A DNA stretch of 64,000 nucleotides from positions 81,245,500 through 81,309,499 of the forward strand of contig NC_134700.1 of assembly GCF_043290135.1 (NCBI RefSeq), read 5' to 3'. The stretch comes from Rhipicephalus microplus. Taxonomy: Eukaryota > Arthropoda > Arachnida > Ixodida > Ixodidae. The notes beneath the pieces were generated by a model. It was not told where the DNA came from. It did no database searches and saw only the letters and a list, made by a program, of their open reading frames with translations. Below, piece by piece: positions 44,455-56,587 of this stretch. The position numbers and the translations under genes are program-made. Positions within the stretch are counted from its first letter, which is position 1; the number at the start of each line of letters is the position of its first letter.

Positions 44455-44901
44455 ATATAACAGCTGTATCTTGCCGGTACTTAGCTACGCAGCCGAAACC
44501 CGGAGAGTTACAAAGAAGGTTCAGCTTAAATTGAGGACGACGCAGCGAGCAATGGAAATAAAAATGGTAGATGTAACCTTAAGAGACAAGAAGAGAGCAG
44601 AGTGGATTAGGGAACAAACGTGGGTTAAGGATATTATAGCTGAAATCAAGAAGAAGAAATGGACATGGGCCGTGCATGTAGCGCGTAGGCAGGATAACCG
44701 CTGGTCGTTAAGGGTAACTGACTGGATTCCCAGAGAAGGCAAGCGGGTTAGGGGGAGACAGAAGGTTAGGTGGGCAGAGGAGATTAAGAAGTTTGCGGGT
44801 ATAAATTGGCAGCAGCAGGCACAGGACCGTGTTAACTGGCGGAACATGGGAGAGGCCTTTGTCCTGTGAGTGGGCTGGGCGTAGTCAGGCTGATGATGAT
44901 G
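44455..44901 (+). mobile_element. 5'-truncated RTE-like LINE fragment nested in LINE
   Basis: The sequence from CAGCTGTATCTTGCCGGTACT to the terminal TGATGATGATG encodes the RTE C-terminus: KLRTTQRAMEIKMVDVTLRDKKRAEWIREQTWVKDIIAEIKKKKWTWAVHVARR...WSLRVTDWIPREGKRVRGRQKVRWAEEIKKFAG, stop, short UTR. A 3' end made of TGATGATG repeats is an RTE hallmark. The host LINE protein resumes right after it (GIWKGAW/MVPGLTFGN). No clear TSD. Confidence 0.68.
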
Positions 44902-45660
44902 TTCTGAGAGGAATATGGAAAGGGGCATGGTTCCTGGACTGACGTTCGGCAATGTGGTCTTGTGCATGAGATCAGAAGTTCAAGCAAGATTAGAAATTAT
45001 GCAACGTGGAATAGGTAGGCTTGCCTTAGGAGCTCACGGGAATACACCAAATCTGGGAGTACAAAGTGATATGGGATGGACATCATTTGAGGGCAGAGAA
45101 GCTAGTAGCAAGATAAAATTTGAGAAGCGATTGGAAGAAATGGGGGAGGAGCATTGGGCTGGGAAGGTAATCGGCTACTTGTACACGAACAATGTCGATA
45201 CAAAATGTAGGAAGCGAACGAGAAAATTGACTGGTAAATACTGAGAAAAAAGCAGGGGGCAAACCAAAAAGAATTATTAATTAAGGAGAAGGTGAAGAAA
45301 GCTGAGACCATTATGTGGAGAATTGACATGATTAAGGAGTCCGCATTAAAAATCTATCGAACTTTAAAGCAGAAAATTGCCAAGGAAAGGATTTATGATA
45401 ATACTCAGGGTAGTTCTCTACTGTTTGAGGCCAGGACGGGAGTATTGTGATTCAAGACATATCGGCCAAATACGAAGGGGTAGACACGGTATGCAGTGCG
45501 TGTGGAGAGGAAGAGGAAAGTGCTGAACTCTTAATAATGTTCTGTAAAGGGCTTCACCCTATAGTTCAGGATGATGGTGCAGAGTTTTTCAAAGCACTGG
45601 GGTTTAGGAACAGGGAGGGCAAAGTAGACTTTAAGCGGTAGAAATAACTAGAAAGAGGTC
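44902..45660 (+). pseudogene. LINE C-terminal domain
   Basis: Reads MVPGLTFGNVVLCMRSEVQARLEIMQRGIGRLALGAHGNTPNLGVQSDMGWTSFEGREASSKIKFEKRLEEM (44936-45140), then a Cys-containing end TVCSACGEEEESAELLIMFCKG near 45490-45555 that looks like a terminal zinc-binding block (C-x2-C...C). Followed by the LINE 3' UTR. Confidence 0.7.
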
Positions 45661-45862
45661 ATCTGATTGGAGGCTAAAGCCAAGGCACGAGTGAAAATTA
45701 AACCTTTAAGTGCAAAGTACGAGTCCTCAACCTCACTATTTAAAGGAAAAAAATTAATCTAGTTTTTGGTTCAGTAAGTAGTACGGCTTGGTGGCGTTAG
45801 CCACGGCCCGCTCAAAACGGTACAGCCATATCAATCCATCCAATCCATCCATCCATCCAACG

Positions 45863-46113
45863 TCGCCCAAGGTGGCAACGCGCTGCAGAGAGACGGGAAT
45901 CAACCATGCGCACAAGCAGTGTGAAACATTTTAAATATTATGAAGTCTTGGATTGGAAGACCTTTATTAGGCCCGAGGAACCAGCAGCCGACAGCTATGA
46001 TGAACGAGCCAAGATGATGATGCTACGCGACAATGATGAGGGTGGATAAGCAACACATGATAATGATAATAATTCTACAGGTGAAGAGGATGGGTATGCT
46101 AAATGCCCACAAC
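45863..46113 (-). repeat. Possible single LTR of truncated gypsy element
   Basis: On the minus strand the segment starts TGTTGTGGGC at 46114, directly after a purine tract TAGGGGAAAT, and contains CTAATAAAGGTCTTCC, an LTR-internal poly(A) signal style. Its other end is not definable and no second LTR is seen. Confidence 0.4.
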
Positions 46114-48690
46114 AATTTCCCCTACGTGAAAGCGGCCAGCCTGGCCGCGGGAAGTCAAGGGGACAAAAAACGCCGCATGAAGGGCTTCATACGGGAGACA
46201 TGAACGACCTCTGTAGTTCGATAACGGTGATCTGGTGGGGCTACAAGTGACGTCACATGATAATTCACTGGTGAAGTCTCTTCAAGAACTGTGTATGGTC
46301 CGATAAACCGTGGCTAAAGTTTGTCACACAAACCATTTGTGCGAATAGGCGTCAAAAGAAGCACTTTGTCTCCATGTTGAAAGGATACATCACGATGCGA
46401 TTCATGATAATCTAGCTTTCTGTCTTGCTGTCGGGCTTCAGTGTTTATACGAGGACGTTGGCGGCACTGTGCGAGTTGTAAAACGTATTCCTCTGAAGAG
46501 GATCGACATTAATCTGCGAAGTAGGCAAAGAAGGAGACGTCCAGGAAAGAAGTAGGGGAGCGTCCATAAACTAGGTAAAATGGTGAGTAGCTGGTTGTCC
46601 GTTGAATGGCAGTGTTGTAGGTGAAAGTGTCGAATGGTAGAACTACGTTCCAGTTCTTGTGGTCTGGTTGAATATAAGCGGTGATCATGTCAGCAAGAAT
46701 ACGGTGGAATCGCTTAGTGAGGCCGTTAGTCTGGGGATGATAACTAGAGGCAGTCTTGTGAGTTGTGCCGGAGGCGTGAAGAAGCTCGTTCACTAGTGTT
46801 GAAAGGAAGGCCCTTCCACAGTCACTGAGCAATACACGTGGAGCACCATGACGCAGTGTAATGGCTTGGAGGATGAAATCGGCAATTTCAGAAGCTGAAC
46901 CAGTAGTGACGAACGCTGCCTCGGCGTAGCGCGTCAAATGGTCAACGGCTGTTACTATCCACCAGTTTCCAGCAGCACTGACTTGAAGGGGGCCATAAAG
47001 ATTGGTGCCTACGACTTTGAATGGTGTGGCTAGGCACGGAAGAGGCTGTAGTGTACCAGCTGGAGCAGAGGTTGGTAGTTTTCTACATTGACATGTAGTG
47101 CAGAACTCGACGTACCGAGTTACACTTGTGGTGATGCCTGGCCAATAAAACTGACTTCGAAGGCGATCGTAGGTTTTATGGTAGCCAAAGTTACCAGCGG
47201 TCGGATGGTCATGAAGCGCTCTGAGGACTTCGGACCCAAGCGATCGGGGTAAAGCGGGAACCCAGTGCTGACTGTCAGGACGGTAAATTTCGCGGTACAG
47301 CACCGAGTTGTCCAGCCTAAATTGCGAGAGTTGGCGACGGAGCCTCGCATTAAGGGGACGGGAACTGCCAGTGAGGTAGCCTATATTACGTCGACAGTAT
47401 GAGTCAGCCAGCTGTCGAGAAGGAGATTTGTGGGGGTCGTCCGAAGGCAGCTGGTCCATAGAGGCGAGAGAGGAAACCGCCGTAGACGTGGACTCCGAGG
47501 GTGTGTTGTGCGAAGTGATTGCAGAAACACCGAGTGGAGCCACTGGTAGTGGGCAGCGAAAAAGTGCGTCGGCGTCACTATGATTTCGGCCACACTTGTA
47601 TACGATGTCAATTTCATACTCTTGGAGGTGTAGAATCCAGCGGCCGAGGCGTACCGACAAGTTGAGTGTCGAAAGCCAGCATAAAGCGTGGTGGTCGGTC
47701 ACAATGGTGAAATGGCGGCCGTGCAAATAAGGACGAAATTTCTGCACTGATCACCGACCAGACAATAGCGCGGCACTCCTGTTCAGTGATCATGTAGTTC
47801 CTCTCGGCTGCGGAGAGGACGCGGCTGGAGTATGCAACGACTCGCTCTCGCGAACAGTTGTCGCGTTGCAGGAGCACGGCTCCTAAACCGCGGCAGCTAG
47901 CGTCTGTATACAGGAAGGTTGGTGCATAATTGTGATGAGAAAGTACAGGGTCGGTCATGAGGGCACTCTTCAACCTGTCGAAAGCCAATTCACATTCCTG
48001 AGACCACTGAAAGGGCATAACGAAAGCAAGTAGCTTATGGCGTGGTGTGGCTATGGAGGCAAAGTTTTGTATGAATCGCCAAATTAAGAGGCGAGACCAA
48101 GGAAACTTCGCAAATCTTTCGGTTTGTCAGGGCGAGGGAAGCGAAGCACTGCAGCAGTTTTATCAGGGTCTGGAAGAATTTCGTCTTTGCTCACAACATG
48201 ACCGAAGACCTTGATAAATCTGGTGGCAAAATGGCACTTTTTGGTGTTAATTTGAAGACCAGCGCCCGCAAGACAAGTCAGGACCTCGTCCAAGTGTAGC
48301 AGATGTTGAGGAAATGTCGATGACAAGACAACAATGTCATCGAGGTAACATAGGCAAGTCTTCCATTTCAGGCAACGCAGCACGGTATCAATCATGCGCT
48401 CAAAAGTTGCGGGCGCATTGCATAAACCAAACGGCATAACATTGAATTCGTATAGGCCGTCTGGGGTCGCAAACGCAGTTTTTTGTTTATCACCTTCGTG
48501 CATAGGGATTTGCCAATAGCCGGAACCCAAGTCGAGGATCGAGAAGAATTCCGCACCTTGTAAGCAATCGAGGGCGTCGTCAATGCGTGGCATGGGGTAT
48601 ACATCCTTCTTAGTGATCTTATCGAGTGCTCGGTAATCGACACAAAATCTTATGGAACCGTCTTTTTTAAGCACAATATATTTTGTGCGT
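46114..48690 (-). pseudogene. 5'-truncated gypsy pol: RT, RNase H, integrase
   Basis: Minus-strand blocks. RT reads LKKDGSIRFCVDYRALDKITKKDVYPMPRIDDALD (48700-48580), MPFGLCNAPATFERM and catalytic CYLDDIVVLSS near 48330, with the fourth and later RT blocks intact up to 48084. RNase H reads FLYTDASCRGLGAVLLQ near 47900. Integrase begins LHDHPTAGNFGYHKTYDRL...CTTCQCRK (His-His-Cys-Cys) near 47100-47220, then YHPQTNGLTKRFHRIL near 46700. GDKVLLLTPI, PRFIGPYTVLEE (GPY/F module, near 46290) and VVHVSRMKPF near 46190 complete the C-terminus. Protease and gag are missing. Frame breaks occur at 48018-48084, 47614-47747 and 46509. Confidence 0.85.
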
Positions 48691-50663
48691 AAAATGCCCA
48701 CAATATATTTTGTTGTGAGTGGATGGCCCGAAATGGCGACTGAGCTATTATTCTAGCTTCTGGAATAACAGGATGCCTACGCGGGTGCGCGAATGGACTG
48801 AAATGTCGACAACTTGCCGAAAATGAGCTCGTGACGGCACTGAAACATTTTAACGATGAGACCAAGAAATGGTAGAAGAGTAGAATGATGTACTCAATTG
48901 TGAGTCATAGTTTGCAACACCTTGATAACTACCACGGCGAACGATCCTTTCCTTAAGTAAATAAAGTCGCATCATTCGTAACATGCATGGCTCATTAAAG
49001 AAAGTTCTGCTAATGCATATTGAAACTCATTTAAAGACGACAATCATGAGTGGTATCTCGATAAAAACATTTCATTTTCTACACACAGGTGACACAACGC
49101 ATTTCCGCGTAATGAGTCAGTATCTGTTTACAACAATGCCTTCTCAATAATTGCTTGCGCGTCTTTTGTTTTATCCACAAGATAAAGTTTTACAGCCGAC
49201 AAGCCCACCGCGGAACATTGTTTCCCTTAGGCTGCAAGGATAGGTGACGCGCCTGAGCTTCAGGTCCCTCCTCTTTTCACGGGAAAATGCTCGCTCCTAG
49301 CTGAGTGCCTTTGTGTAAAATTGCAAACAGGGGAGCAGAAAGAACTTGGTCACTTGATTAGTGATGCTTGAACCATGTTGTGCGCAGCCCAGTGTGACAT
49401 CTTTTTTTTGTGAGCAGAAAACAAGCTATTTCAGGCTGTCACTTTGAAGTTCATTGTAGCTAAACTATTTTGAAAAAGTGATTTTAAGGGCGTCCACAAA
49501 TGAATAGAGCTTCTCCGAAACGTGTGCGCACGAGGGGTTGACCCCCCCCCCCCTTTTGTCACCTGGGATGGAGGCGCGAAATCTGCTCTATACATTGACA
49601 AGGCAGCGGGAGGGGTGAGAAATCTGCTTCATGCACTCATTTACATAGAGAGGGTGGCACTGCAAAGAACCTTCAACCTGCCTGAATGGGAATCTTGCGC
49701 ACGCCTATGGATACCCCTTTACATGCAGATAATATCGCATGTAAACAATGTGCTCAAAGTGCCGGGAGATCTACATTTTGCCGAACTGCAGCTTCCACAC
49801 AGCTGAGTTTTTTTGAAGCAGTTTGTCAGCTCGCGGTATATCACTCTCCGCCACTGCGCAAACAGAGCTTCCTCCTTTGGAACGCCGAACAACGCATGGT
49901 TTTTTTGCTCACTTGTAGTCTGTAGCGCATTTTTAGCTCACTTGTAGCCTGTAATGACTTTGTTTTCGGGCCATGAGAGTGCATACAAAAGCATTGGGGT
50001 CAGAGCGAGGATGAACATGCGCGGTGATACTGTCGGAAACATGCAAACAAAGTATCAACAACTGCGCGCACCCCCATGCGGCTCCTCTTCAGAGGCTTCA
50101 GTGCGCTCCGAAGGCGCCGCATGCCACTCATCACGTTTGCCAATTCTAATCACTGTACTATACCATCTGCGTGACTGCGACACACTCGGCTGCGATTTTT
50201 GGGGCCTTTAAACATTTGAAGCTGGCAGCAGTAATGACAGTTTCTGCGTACTCAGCTTCGCAAATCATCATCACAGCCTGCCCATTCACACTATGTGTCT
50301 TTAAATATGCGCAACATATCTTTACTTCTCAGCAAATGCAAGGAACAAACAAGATGCCTCACTTGACAAGATTTGACTGATCAGATTGGAAGCTTGAAAC
50401 GGTTTTTAGAGGACGAACTATTCAGCCAACATACATGGAAACCTCCCAGCGTAATCTGCAAGTCAACAAACCAGATGATGAACTCCTTGGGAGTCTCAAA
50501 CAGAAACACGCACACCTTGGCCAGGCTCATGAAACATCAGTATCATCTTATCAGTATCATAATATGGTTAGAATTGACACACACCCACAAATAGGGTTAT
50601 AATCAACGTGCTTTATACGTTTTGTGTTCACGCCACAAAACTGGCTGCAATTACTCTGTCGAG
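48691..50663. other. No recognised gene
   Basis: Nearly 2 kb of intronic sequence. A C-run near 49538-49553 and short frames only. No domain or named repeat. Confidence 0.45.
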
Positions 50664-50913
50664 ATTCGCGATTTATGATTGATATGTGGAGTTTAACGTC
50701 CCGAAACCACCATATGATTATGAGAGATGCTGTACTGGAGGGATCCGGAAATTTTGACTACCTGGGGTTTTTTAACGTGCACCCAAATCTGAGCCCACGA
50801 ATCTACAGCATTTTCACCTCCAACGAACTTGCAGCCGCCTCAGCCGGGATTTGATCCCGCAACCTTCAGGTCAGCAGCCGAGTACCTTCGCCACTAGACC
50901 ACCAAGGCGGGGC
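50664..50913 (-). mobile_element. Ruka: Ruka-type SINE
   Basis: Minus-strand full-length copy (tail ACGTTAAACTCCACATATC at left, head CGCCTTGGTGGTCTAGTGG at right, B-box-like region GGGATCAAATCCC). The flanks share GTCGAG (50658-50663 and 50914-50919) only, so the TSD is short or decayed. Confidence 0.8.
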
Positions 50914-50919
50914 GTCGAG

Positions 50920-52708
50920 CTTGGCCGAGAATATTTGCCTCAGGACAGGCGTCACTCGAGATCCATTTGTACACACGCGAGACTGTTGTGCATACATACG
51001 CCCATTCCACAAAATTATTGAGAAGTCAAGGAAAAACATTACCAGTACTAACAAACCTTCAGCCGAAACGCCACATTTAGTCGCGTAACGAAGGTGACCT
51101 CGTCATATTCTGCACAAATACGCTTTCTTCTACTGTACGTGAGTGCTTTTCGGGGTATTGAGTAGCACATGTTCTCGAGGTCGGTACTGAAAACACCGCA
51201 ACCCACCGGATTACTTTGCTCAGGAGATCTAGAGTAGAAGTCGAACATATAAAAGAGAAAAAGGATCGTTATCATGCAAAAAAAATGTAAATGTCTCTGA
51301 AGAAACTTGACACTAAAAAAAAACGACCAAGTGTTCTCTGGGACTGCTGATTTCTCAACAGTCGCTGAAAATATAATTTAAAAATCGGTAGAAACATGAC
51401 CGCCTTGGACTTTCCGACTAACAGGCACGCGCTCAGCGCAGTCACGAATAAGTTCACTATTTAGTTCAATGAATAATGTCAGTTCCACAACAAGTTCCAA
51501 AACTTACTTCACAACAAGTTCCAAAACGTATTTGCCGAAATGATGTTCACACACGTGCCTCCTATCGCCTCAGTTTAATAAAGCCATGAGCCTTAACTTA
51601 GACGAGCCTGTCATGCGCGACGCCCGGCATCTCTTCATGCGATCCTAAGAATTCCTGGTGTCAGACAGTGCCGTTTGCGCGCCTTCAAAAAGGTGGTCTT
51701 TAGCGACGGTGGTGCAGCTTGGTACAGAGTGCGCTCACAGCTGACCTTGAATTACAATTTCAGTATGAATGACATGGCTTGCAAAAAAGTACTTCTTAGC
51801 ATGATTTTTGCAAAGCTTTTTTGTGTAATCAAGTTCAAGAAAGATGAACCTATTGCAGTTGCCCCATTATTCACCCTTCATCGCGTAATTTTCATCTAAA
51901 ACTTGAATGACGCGCAGGTCAGCGTTTTCTCTTTAGTTTTACGTGATATACATAGTGTTTTAATTGATGTGCATGGGCATGTAATCAAGAGCAACCACAA
52001 GAAGAAACAAGCCACACCAAAAATCGTTCTAGAAGTTGAAAAGCTTGCATTTCTGTTGCAAGAAATAATAAATCCATGACTTCCTACGCAGCCGGTAAGC
52101 ATGACACAAGTTGAATGTTCACCGTCATCGGTACATGCGCGAATAATTGATGGAAGGACAATTAAGATGTATTTATTTTATTTATAAGTGATTTATTCAT
52201 TGTAGGATTTCACTGGGAAATCGTGTGCCGCGAGGCTTCATAAAGTATTCCCGTTTTTTGGGAGGCTGACGATATGCGTGACAGAACGTTGTTCGTGGCG
52301 TTGCCTAGTGCGTAGAAAATAGGACACAAAAAAGCAGGCGTTGCAGGGGCGGTGACCGGAAACTGAGTTCATTCATAGCAAACCCGCATTTTAAAGTTGG
52401 CAGGAAAGTTACAATGAATAACTAAAATATGTCATTAGGTGAATATCCATGACTAGAACAAAATCGAACCAGCAGTTATAGCTTGTGCAAAATTAAAAAG
52501 GAAGTTATCAAGGAAACTGTACACTGAAAAAATCTCTCTGGCTCTGTGTGCCCCGTTTTCGCGTGTTAAGCCTCGACATGAGTATATAGCAGCTCGCCCA
52601 GTACGCCAGTATACTTGAAAGCTTTAGTATCAGCTAAATAATTTTGTCTCATAGCAGTCAAGTAGGATCTTTACAGTTCATCAGGAAAAAGAAGTAAAAC
52701 AGACTTAC
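50920..52708. other. Start of giant intron, no recognised gene
   Basis: About 1.8 kb of unique-looking sequence directly downstream (minus strand) of the exon donor. Short frames only. Confidence 0.45.
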
Positions 52709-53126
52709 TCTTTCACCTGGAGGACTACGTCGACTCCCACGATTCGCACGTCCATTTGCAACCGCTGAGCTAGAAAGCCCATGTTAGCGTACAAGCGGAC
52801 CCTGATATTCTTGAAAGTGAGGGCTACACGGGCGCTCATACCACATTGATCCGTCACGGCATAATTGTCGCCTCTTTGGCGAAGGTTGCTGAGGCCGCGA
52901 ACAGTCACGTTGGTTATGTGGAAAAGCATGCCTCCCCAGGTGATGTCGTCCACGTCAGAAAGCACAAGAGGGTCGAGCTTTGACGCCATTGTCATTCGCC
53001 AGATGCTGCAGTCAAATATTCCCGATCCGTAAGGGCCCAGAGGATAGTCGGAATAACATATTCCACCACGTCCAGGCAAGACAATCCCAGGAATATAGCT
53101 CGGGTCGTCTCGAGGATTTTTAATTT
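52709..53126 (-). CDS. Internal coding exon of a group-7-allergen-like secreted protein
   Basis: 418-bp exon. The acceptor is CTTTATTTCAG, with AG at 53128-53127, after a T-rich tract. The donor is GTAAGT (52708-52703). The reading enters with two bases of a split codon and runs unbroken: IKNPRDDPSYIPGIVLPGRGGICYSDYPLGPYGSGIFDCSIWRM, then DVDDITWGGMLFHITNVTVRGLSNLRQRGDNYAVTDQCGMSARVALTFKNIRVRLYANMGF...VVLQVKE. The pattern N-x-T-V-x-G-L-x-x-x-x-R-x-G-D followed by alternating hydrophobic strands resembles group-7 mite allergens, a BPI-like lipid-binding fold. Three Cys and the NVT glycosylation site suit a secreted protein. It ends on two bases of a codon that the exon at 9971-10265 completes. 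Earlier exons are outside the window or unrecognised. Family assignment is tentative. Confidence 0.75.
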
Positions 53127-54425
53127 CTGAAATAAAGAAACATAAAAATGGATGTTACTGATTCAGCATTGCAAAGAATTCATCACATATTAGCCAATAT
53201 TATAGTGGACGTCAGTCAAGTTGGCCGCGTGTCTACATTCTTCGCTGCAAATGTGGGAAGACTTCTGCCAGCTGTACCACATGAGTCCTGGTCTTATTCG
53301 CGGCTACGCATGATGCTGTTCTCGTACCATTTTCACCCTGGCATCATGAACGCAATAAAAGTTTGTTTGAATAGATCTTAATTTACCGCATTATCACTGC
53401 TGGCATGTCATGTGTTCGTACTACCGCCACCTGTCAGCAATGATTTGGTCGTGTGTTGCACTTTGGCGCATGATAGTTTACAAATAAGAACTATTTTTGA
53501 GACATGAATGTATCCTAATGCATGGAAGGGTCAATGAATGTGCGCATGCGCTACAGATGCGCCGAAGTAGGTGCCTGCTGAGGTATTCCGCACTTTATCA
53601 TCAGCAGCGGGCTTTTTCGTACACACCATCGCATTTTTCACCGCATCGTAAAAAACACTAGGTTCTTAGATTTACGTATCGGTGTGTTTTCAGGCTGAAG
53701 AACACACAACCTTATACGTATTGACGTTACGCCTCATGTTTGCGTACTATTTGCTTTTTGATTGAGAATGTTCACAAATATGATTACTGGGCGTTCAGAA
53801 AGTGGTTAAACGTTGGCTGAGTGGCTGAATCACGTAACAGACAGACAGGCAGAAAGATAGACCCGAATTTTTGAAATAGAGAACCAACAGCATTGTAAAC
53901 AATTTACCACATAGTAGCCGATATTACAATAGTAGTCAGTCAACACAAGTGGGCCGCGTGTCTCCATGCTTGGCTGCAAATGTCATCGGAAGACGAGAGT
54001 CTTCTGCCGTTTGTACAATAAAAGTCGGTCTCACCGCGAGGGCGACACAAATAAATGCGATAGAAACATATCTAAACATCCTAGAAAAAAAGGCAAGCAA
54101 GTAAAAAAAAAACTCGTGGCGCACCACTGGAGCACAATAGACGCACGAAAAGAACATGAGATGACCGAAAACTTACAGCTGTCTCTATCCTATATTCAGT
54201 GGCAGAAGCAATGTTAAAAAGACCGGTAAGACTCATGTAAGAGGCAATGATAAAAAGTGTGCGGGCCTTCTTCATGTTACGTGGCACGTCACACAACCTG
54301 AGAAAGATAAGCGACAAAATCGAGTAGACGTTTTTTTTCAGCTCCTGGACGCTTGCCAAGTCAATGCAAAGAGTGAATCAGACGGGCCGTATAAATGTTG
54401 GATGCACATTAATTATTGAGATCAG
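53127..54425. other. Intron upstream of exon; diverged internal duplication
   Basis: Contains a pair of related stretches, 53166-53270 and 53891-54008, in the same orientation (GCATTG-AAA-AATT-A-CACAT then GGCCGCGTGTCT-CAT and GCTGCAAATGT), about 725 bases apart and clearly diverged. No exon recognised. Confidence 0.5.
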
Positions 54426-54660
54426 CTCCGCCGCGGTGGTCTAGTGGCTAAAGTACTCGGCTGCTGACCCGCAGGTCGCGGGATGAAATCCCGGCTGCGG
54501 CAGCTGCGTTTTAGATGGAGGTGAAAATTAGGTAGTCCTGTGTGCTCAGATTTTGGTGCACGTTCAAAAAACCCAGGTGGTCAAAATTTCCGAAGCCCTC
54601 CCCTACGGCACCTCTCACATGGTGGTTTTGAGACGTTACACCCACATATCAATAATAAAA
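54426..54660 (+). mobile_element. Ruka: Ruka-type SINE
   Basis: The plus-strand copy begins CCGCCGCGGTGGTCTAGTGG, with B-box-like region GATGAAATCCC, and ends TTACACCCACATATCAATAATAAAAT. Possible short target duplication GATCAG at 54420 and 54669. Confidence 0.85.
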
Positions 54661-55391
54661 TCATTACGATCAGTTCGTGCCATGTACTGAGGGAGCTGTT
54701 TATCTTTTCCCGTGACTTGCAAAAGCACTTGCGTCAGCCAAACGGGCCGCTGCCTTCATAAAACAATGTTAGAGCGTAAATACATTGTGAGCGCGGGAAT
54801 TTCCCGACATATGGGAATCCACCGCCTAGAATATGAAAGCTCGCAAAAATGGATCCTTTTCATAATTTACAAGTGCGTTTCTCTGCACTGCATATTTGCC
54901 GAAGCAATACTGGTACATGTCGTGCTTTGAGTGAGGACAACATCCTATTTGAACGTGCTGGGGCTGGTCTGTTATGATTGTTCATATCAAGAGATCCAAC
55001 TTTATACTCTGAAGTTACGGATTCGGAGTACACGAGAGCTTGTACAAGAGACCAATATGTCAAAAAAGTTGCATAGTCTGCCCTGCGATTTCAGTTCTCT
55101 GACAATGGTGGTCGCCGTACGGGTGCAAGGTATTTCGTGTACAGTAAATCTCCCACTTGAAGCTCCAACGGAATGAATTCCTTTCGGTATAGGAGCTTGT
55201 TTTTCTCGTGATACGCCTTTAAATTTCGGACGTTGTTTGAGGCAATCATTCTGAAGGTTTTCGACAACGTCCCTTAAGAGATAGGGATGATGGTGTGCCG
55301 TGCATGCGATACCGGAATGGGCAGTCGGGGACCTCGTGAGCTGTTCTGCTTTACTTGACAGCGTCAGCGTTGACACATATCTATGATATGC

Positions 55392-55394
<3 letters not shown>
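54661..55394. other. No recognised gene
   Basis: Mixed sequence leading to TA arrays. 55070-55260 on the minus strand has an open frame without a domain that I can name. Confidence 0.4.

Positions 55395-55482
<88 letters not shown>
55395..55482. repeat. (TA)n array
   Basis: Pure TA dinucleotide tract of about 88 bases. Self-complementary. Confidence 0.98.
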
Positions 55483-55485
<3 letters not shown>

Positions 55486-55621
55486 ATGGCCTCCGTGCGC
55501 GGTCACAACGTGGTTTATTTCGACGTTTCGGCCTCAAGTCTGGCCTTCATCAGGATCCTGAGGAAGGCCAGATGAAGGCCAGAAACGTCGAAATAAACCT
55601 CGTTGTGACCGCTCACGGAGG
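55483..55621. mobile_element. Foldback (long inverted-repeat) element
   Basis: The segment CCTCCGTG-GCGGTCACAACG...TTTATTTCGACGTTT (near 55490-55530) is repeated inverted near 55580-55620 with about two mismatches over 39 bases. The centre holds a smaller dyad CTGGCCTTC...AGGATCCT...AAGGCCAG. It has no ORF. It lies next to one (TA)n array and 50 bases from another. The GTTTATTTCGACGTTTC motif is one I recall from dispersed foldback repeats in ticks. Confidence 0.7.
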
Positions 55622-55669
55622 ATCTACTTGACTATACGCAACGCTACAGCCACTTAACCACCATGCCTG

Positions 55670-55840
<171 letters not shown>

Positions 55841-55879
55841 GCTGACAGACACTCTCATGTTTAAGTTTTCACATATACC

Positions 55880-56150
55880 CAAATATAGCCAATAAAGTAG
55901 CTGGGAGGATAGCCGCCATGGTAGCTCGGTAGAGCATCGAACACGTTATTCGAAGGTTGCAGCTTCGGTTCCTGCGTACGGCAAGTTATCTTCTCACCCC
56001 CTTTTCTTTCTTCACATATACATAACAATGCGGTCTAACCTAACAATGCGGTCCTTGGCAATAATTATTCTTTGTTAGATTTCAGTAATATTGTGTCAAA
56101 ACACAGAAAAACGAGCCCTTAAGTATACATTTCTTTCCCTTAATTATGAA
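55880..56150 (+). mobile_element. tRNA-headed repeat, copy 1
   Basis: CCAATAAAGTAGCTGGGAGGATAG, then an A-box-like GGTAGCTCGGTAGAGCATC and a B-box-like TTCGGTTCC. The body reads CACCCCCTTTTCTTTCTTCACATAT and ends AACACAGAAAAACGAGCCCTTAAG. It matches the copy at 56330-56589 along the whole length with moderate divergence. Confidence 0.65.
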
Positions 56151-56329
56151 CGAGGGTCTCTTACCGGCAGACTTGGTGCCTCAGGTTGTATAGCAGTGAC
56201 TCTTGGTCAGCTACCAGCTCTTAATAAGTTCACGTGCTACGTGATGCTACACAGACTCATAAAAGAGTGTGCCACACTCGCCGCCAAGGCTACAGATGGC
56301 GCTGACTGACTCTCCCACGTTTAAATTCA

Positions 56330-56587
56330 AATATATACCCAATAAATTGGCTGGGAGGATAGCCGCCGTGGTAGCTCGGTGGTAGAGCATCAAAGGCGTT
56401 ATTCGAAGGTTCAAGGTTCGGTTCCTGCCCACGGCAAGAAACTTTTCACCCACTTTTCTTTCTTCACATTTACCTTGCAATTTGGTCTAATAACGTCTCC
56501 TATACTTTTTTTGGCATTATTGTCTCTTGCAGTTCATTATTATTGTGTGAAAACACAAAAATGAGCTCTTAAGTATACACTGCTGTC

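Larger units (their letters stand above)
40700..45862 (+). mobile_element. Near full-length non-LTR retrotransposon (tick LINE)
   Basis: Plus-strand element with 5' leader, ORF1 (zinc-finger/coiled-coil plus SGNH-like part), endonuclease, RT, a long C-terminus and a 3' tail GGCGTTAGCCACGGCCCG followed by (CATC)n at 45830-45862. ORFs carry several stops, and an RTE-type fragment interrupts it at 44455-44901, so it is inactive. Start point is approximate. Confidence 0.8.

Noticed and set aside
46509..48715. Treating the 46-48.7 kb pol as a complete element
   Set aside because: Gag and protease are absent and only one possible LTR is visible.
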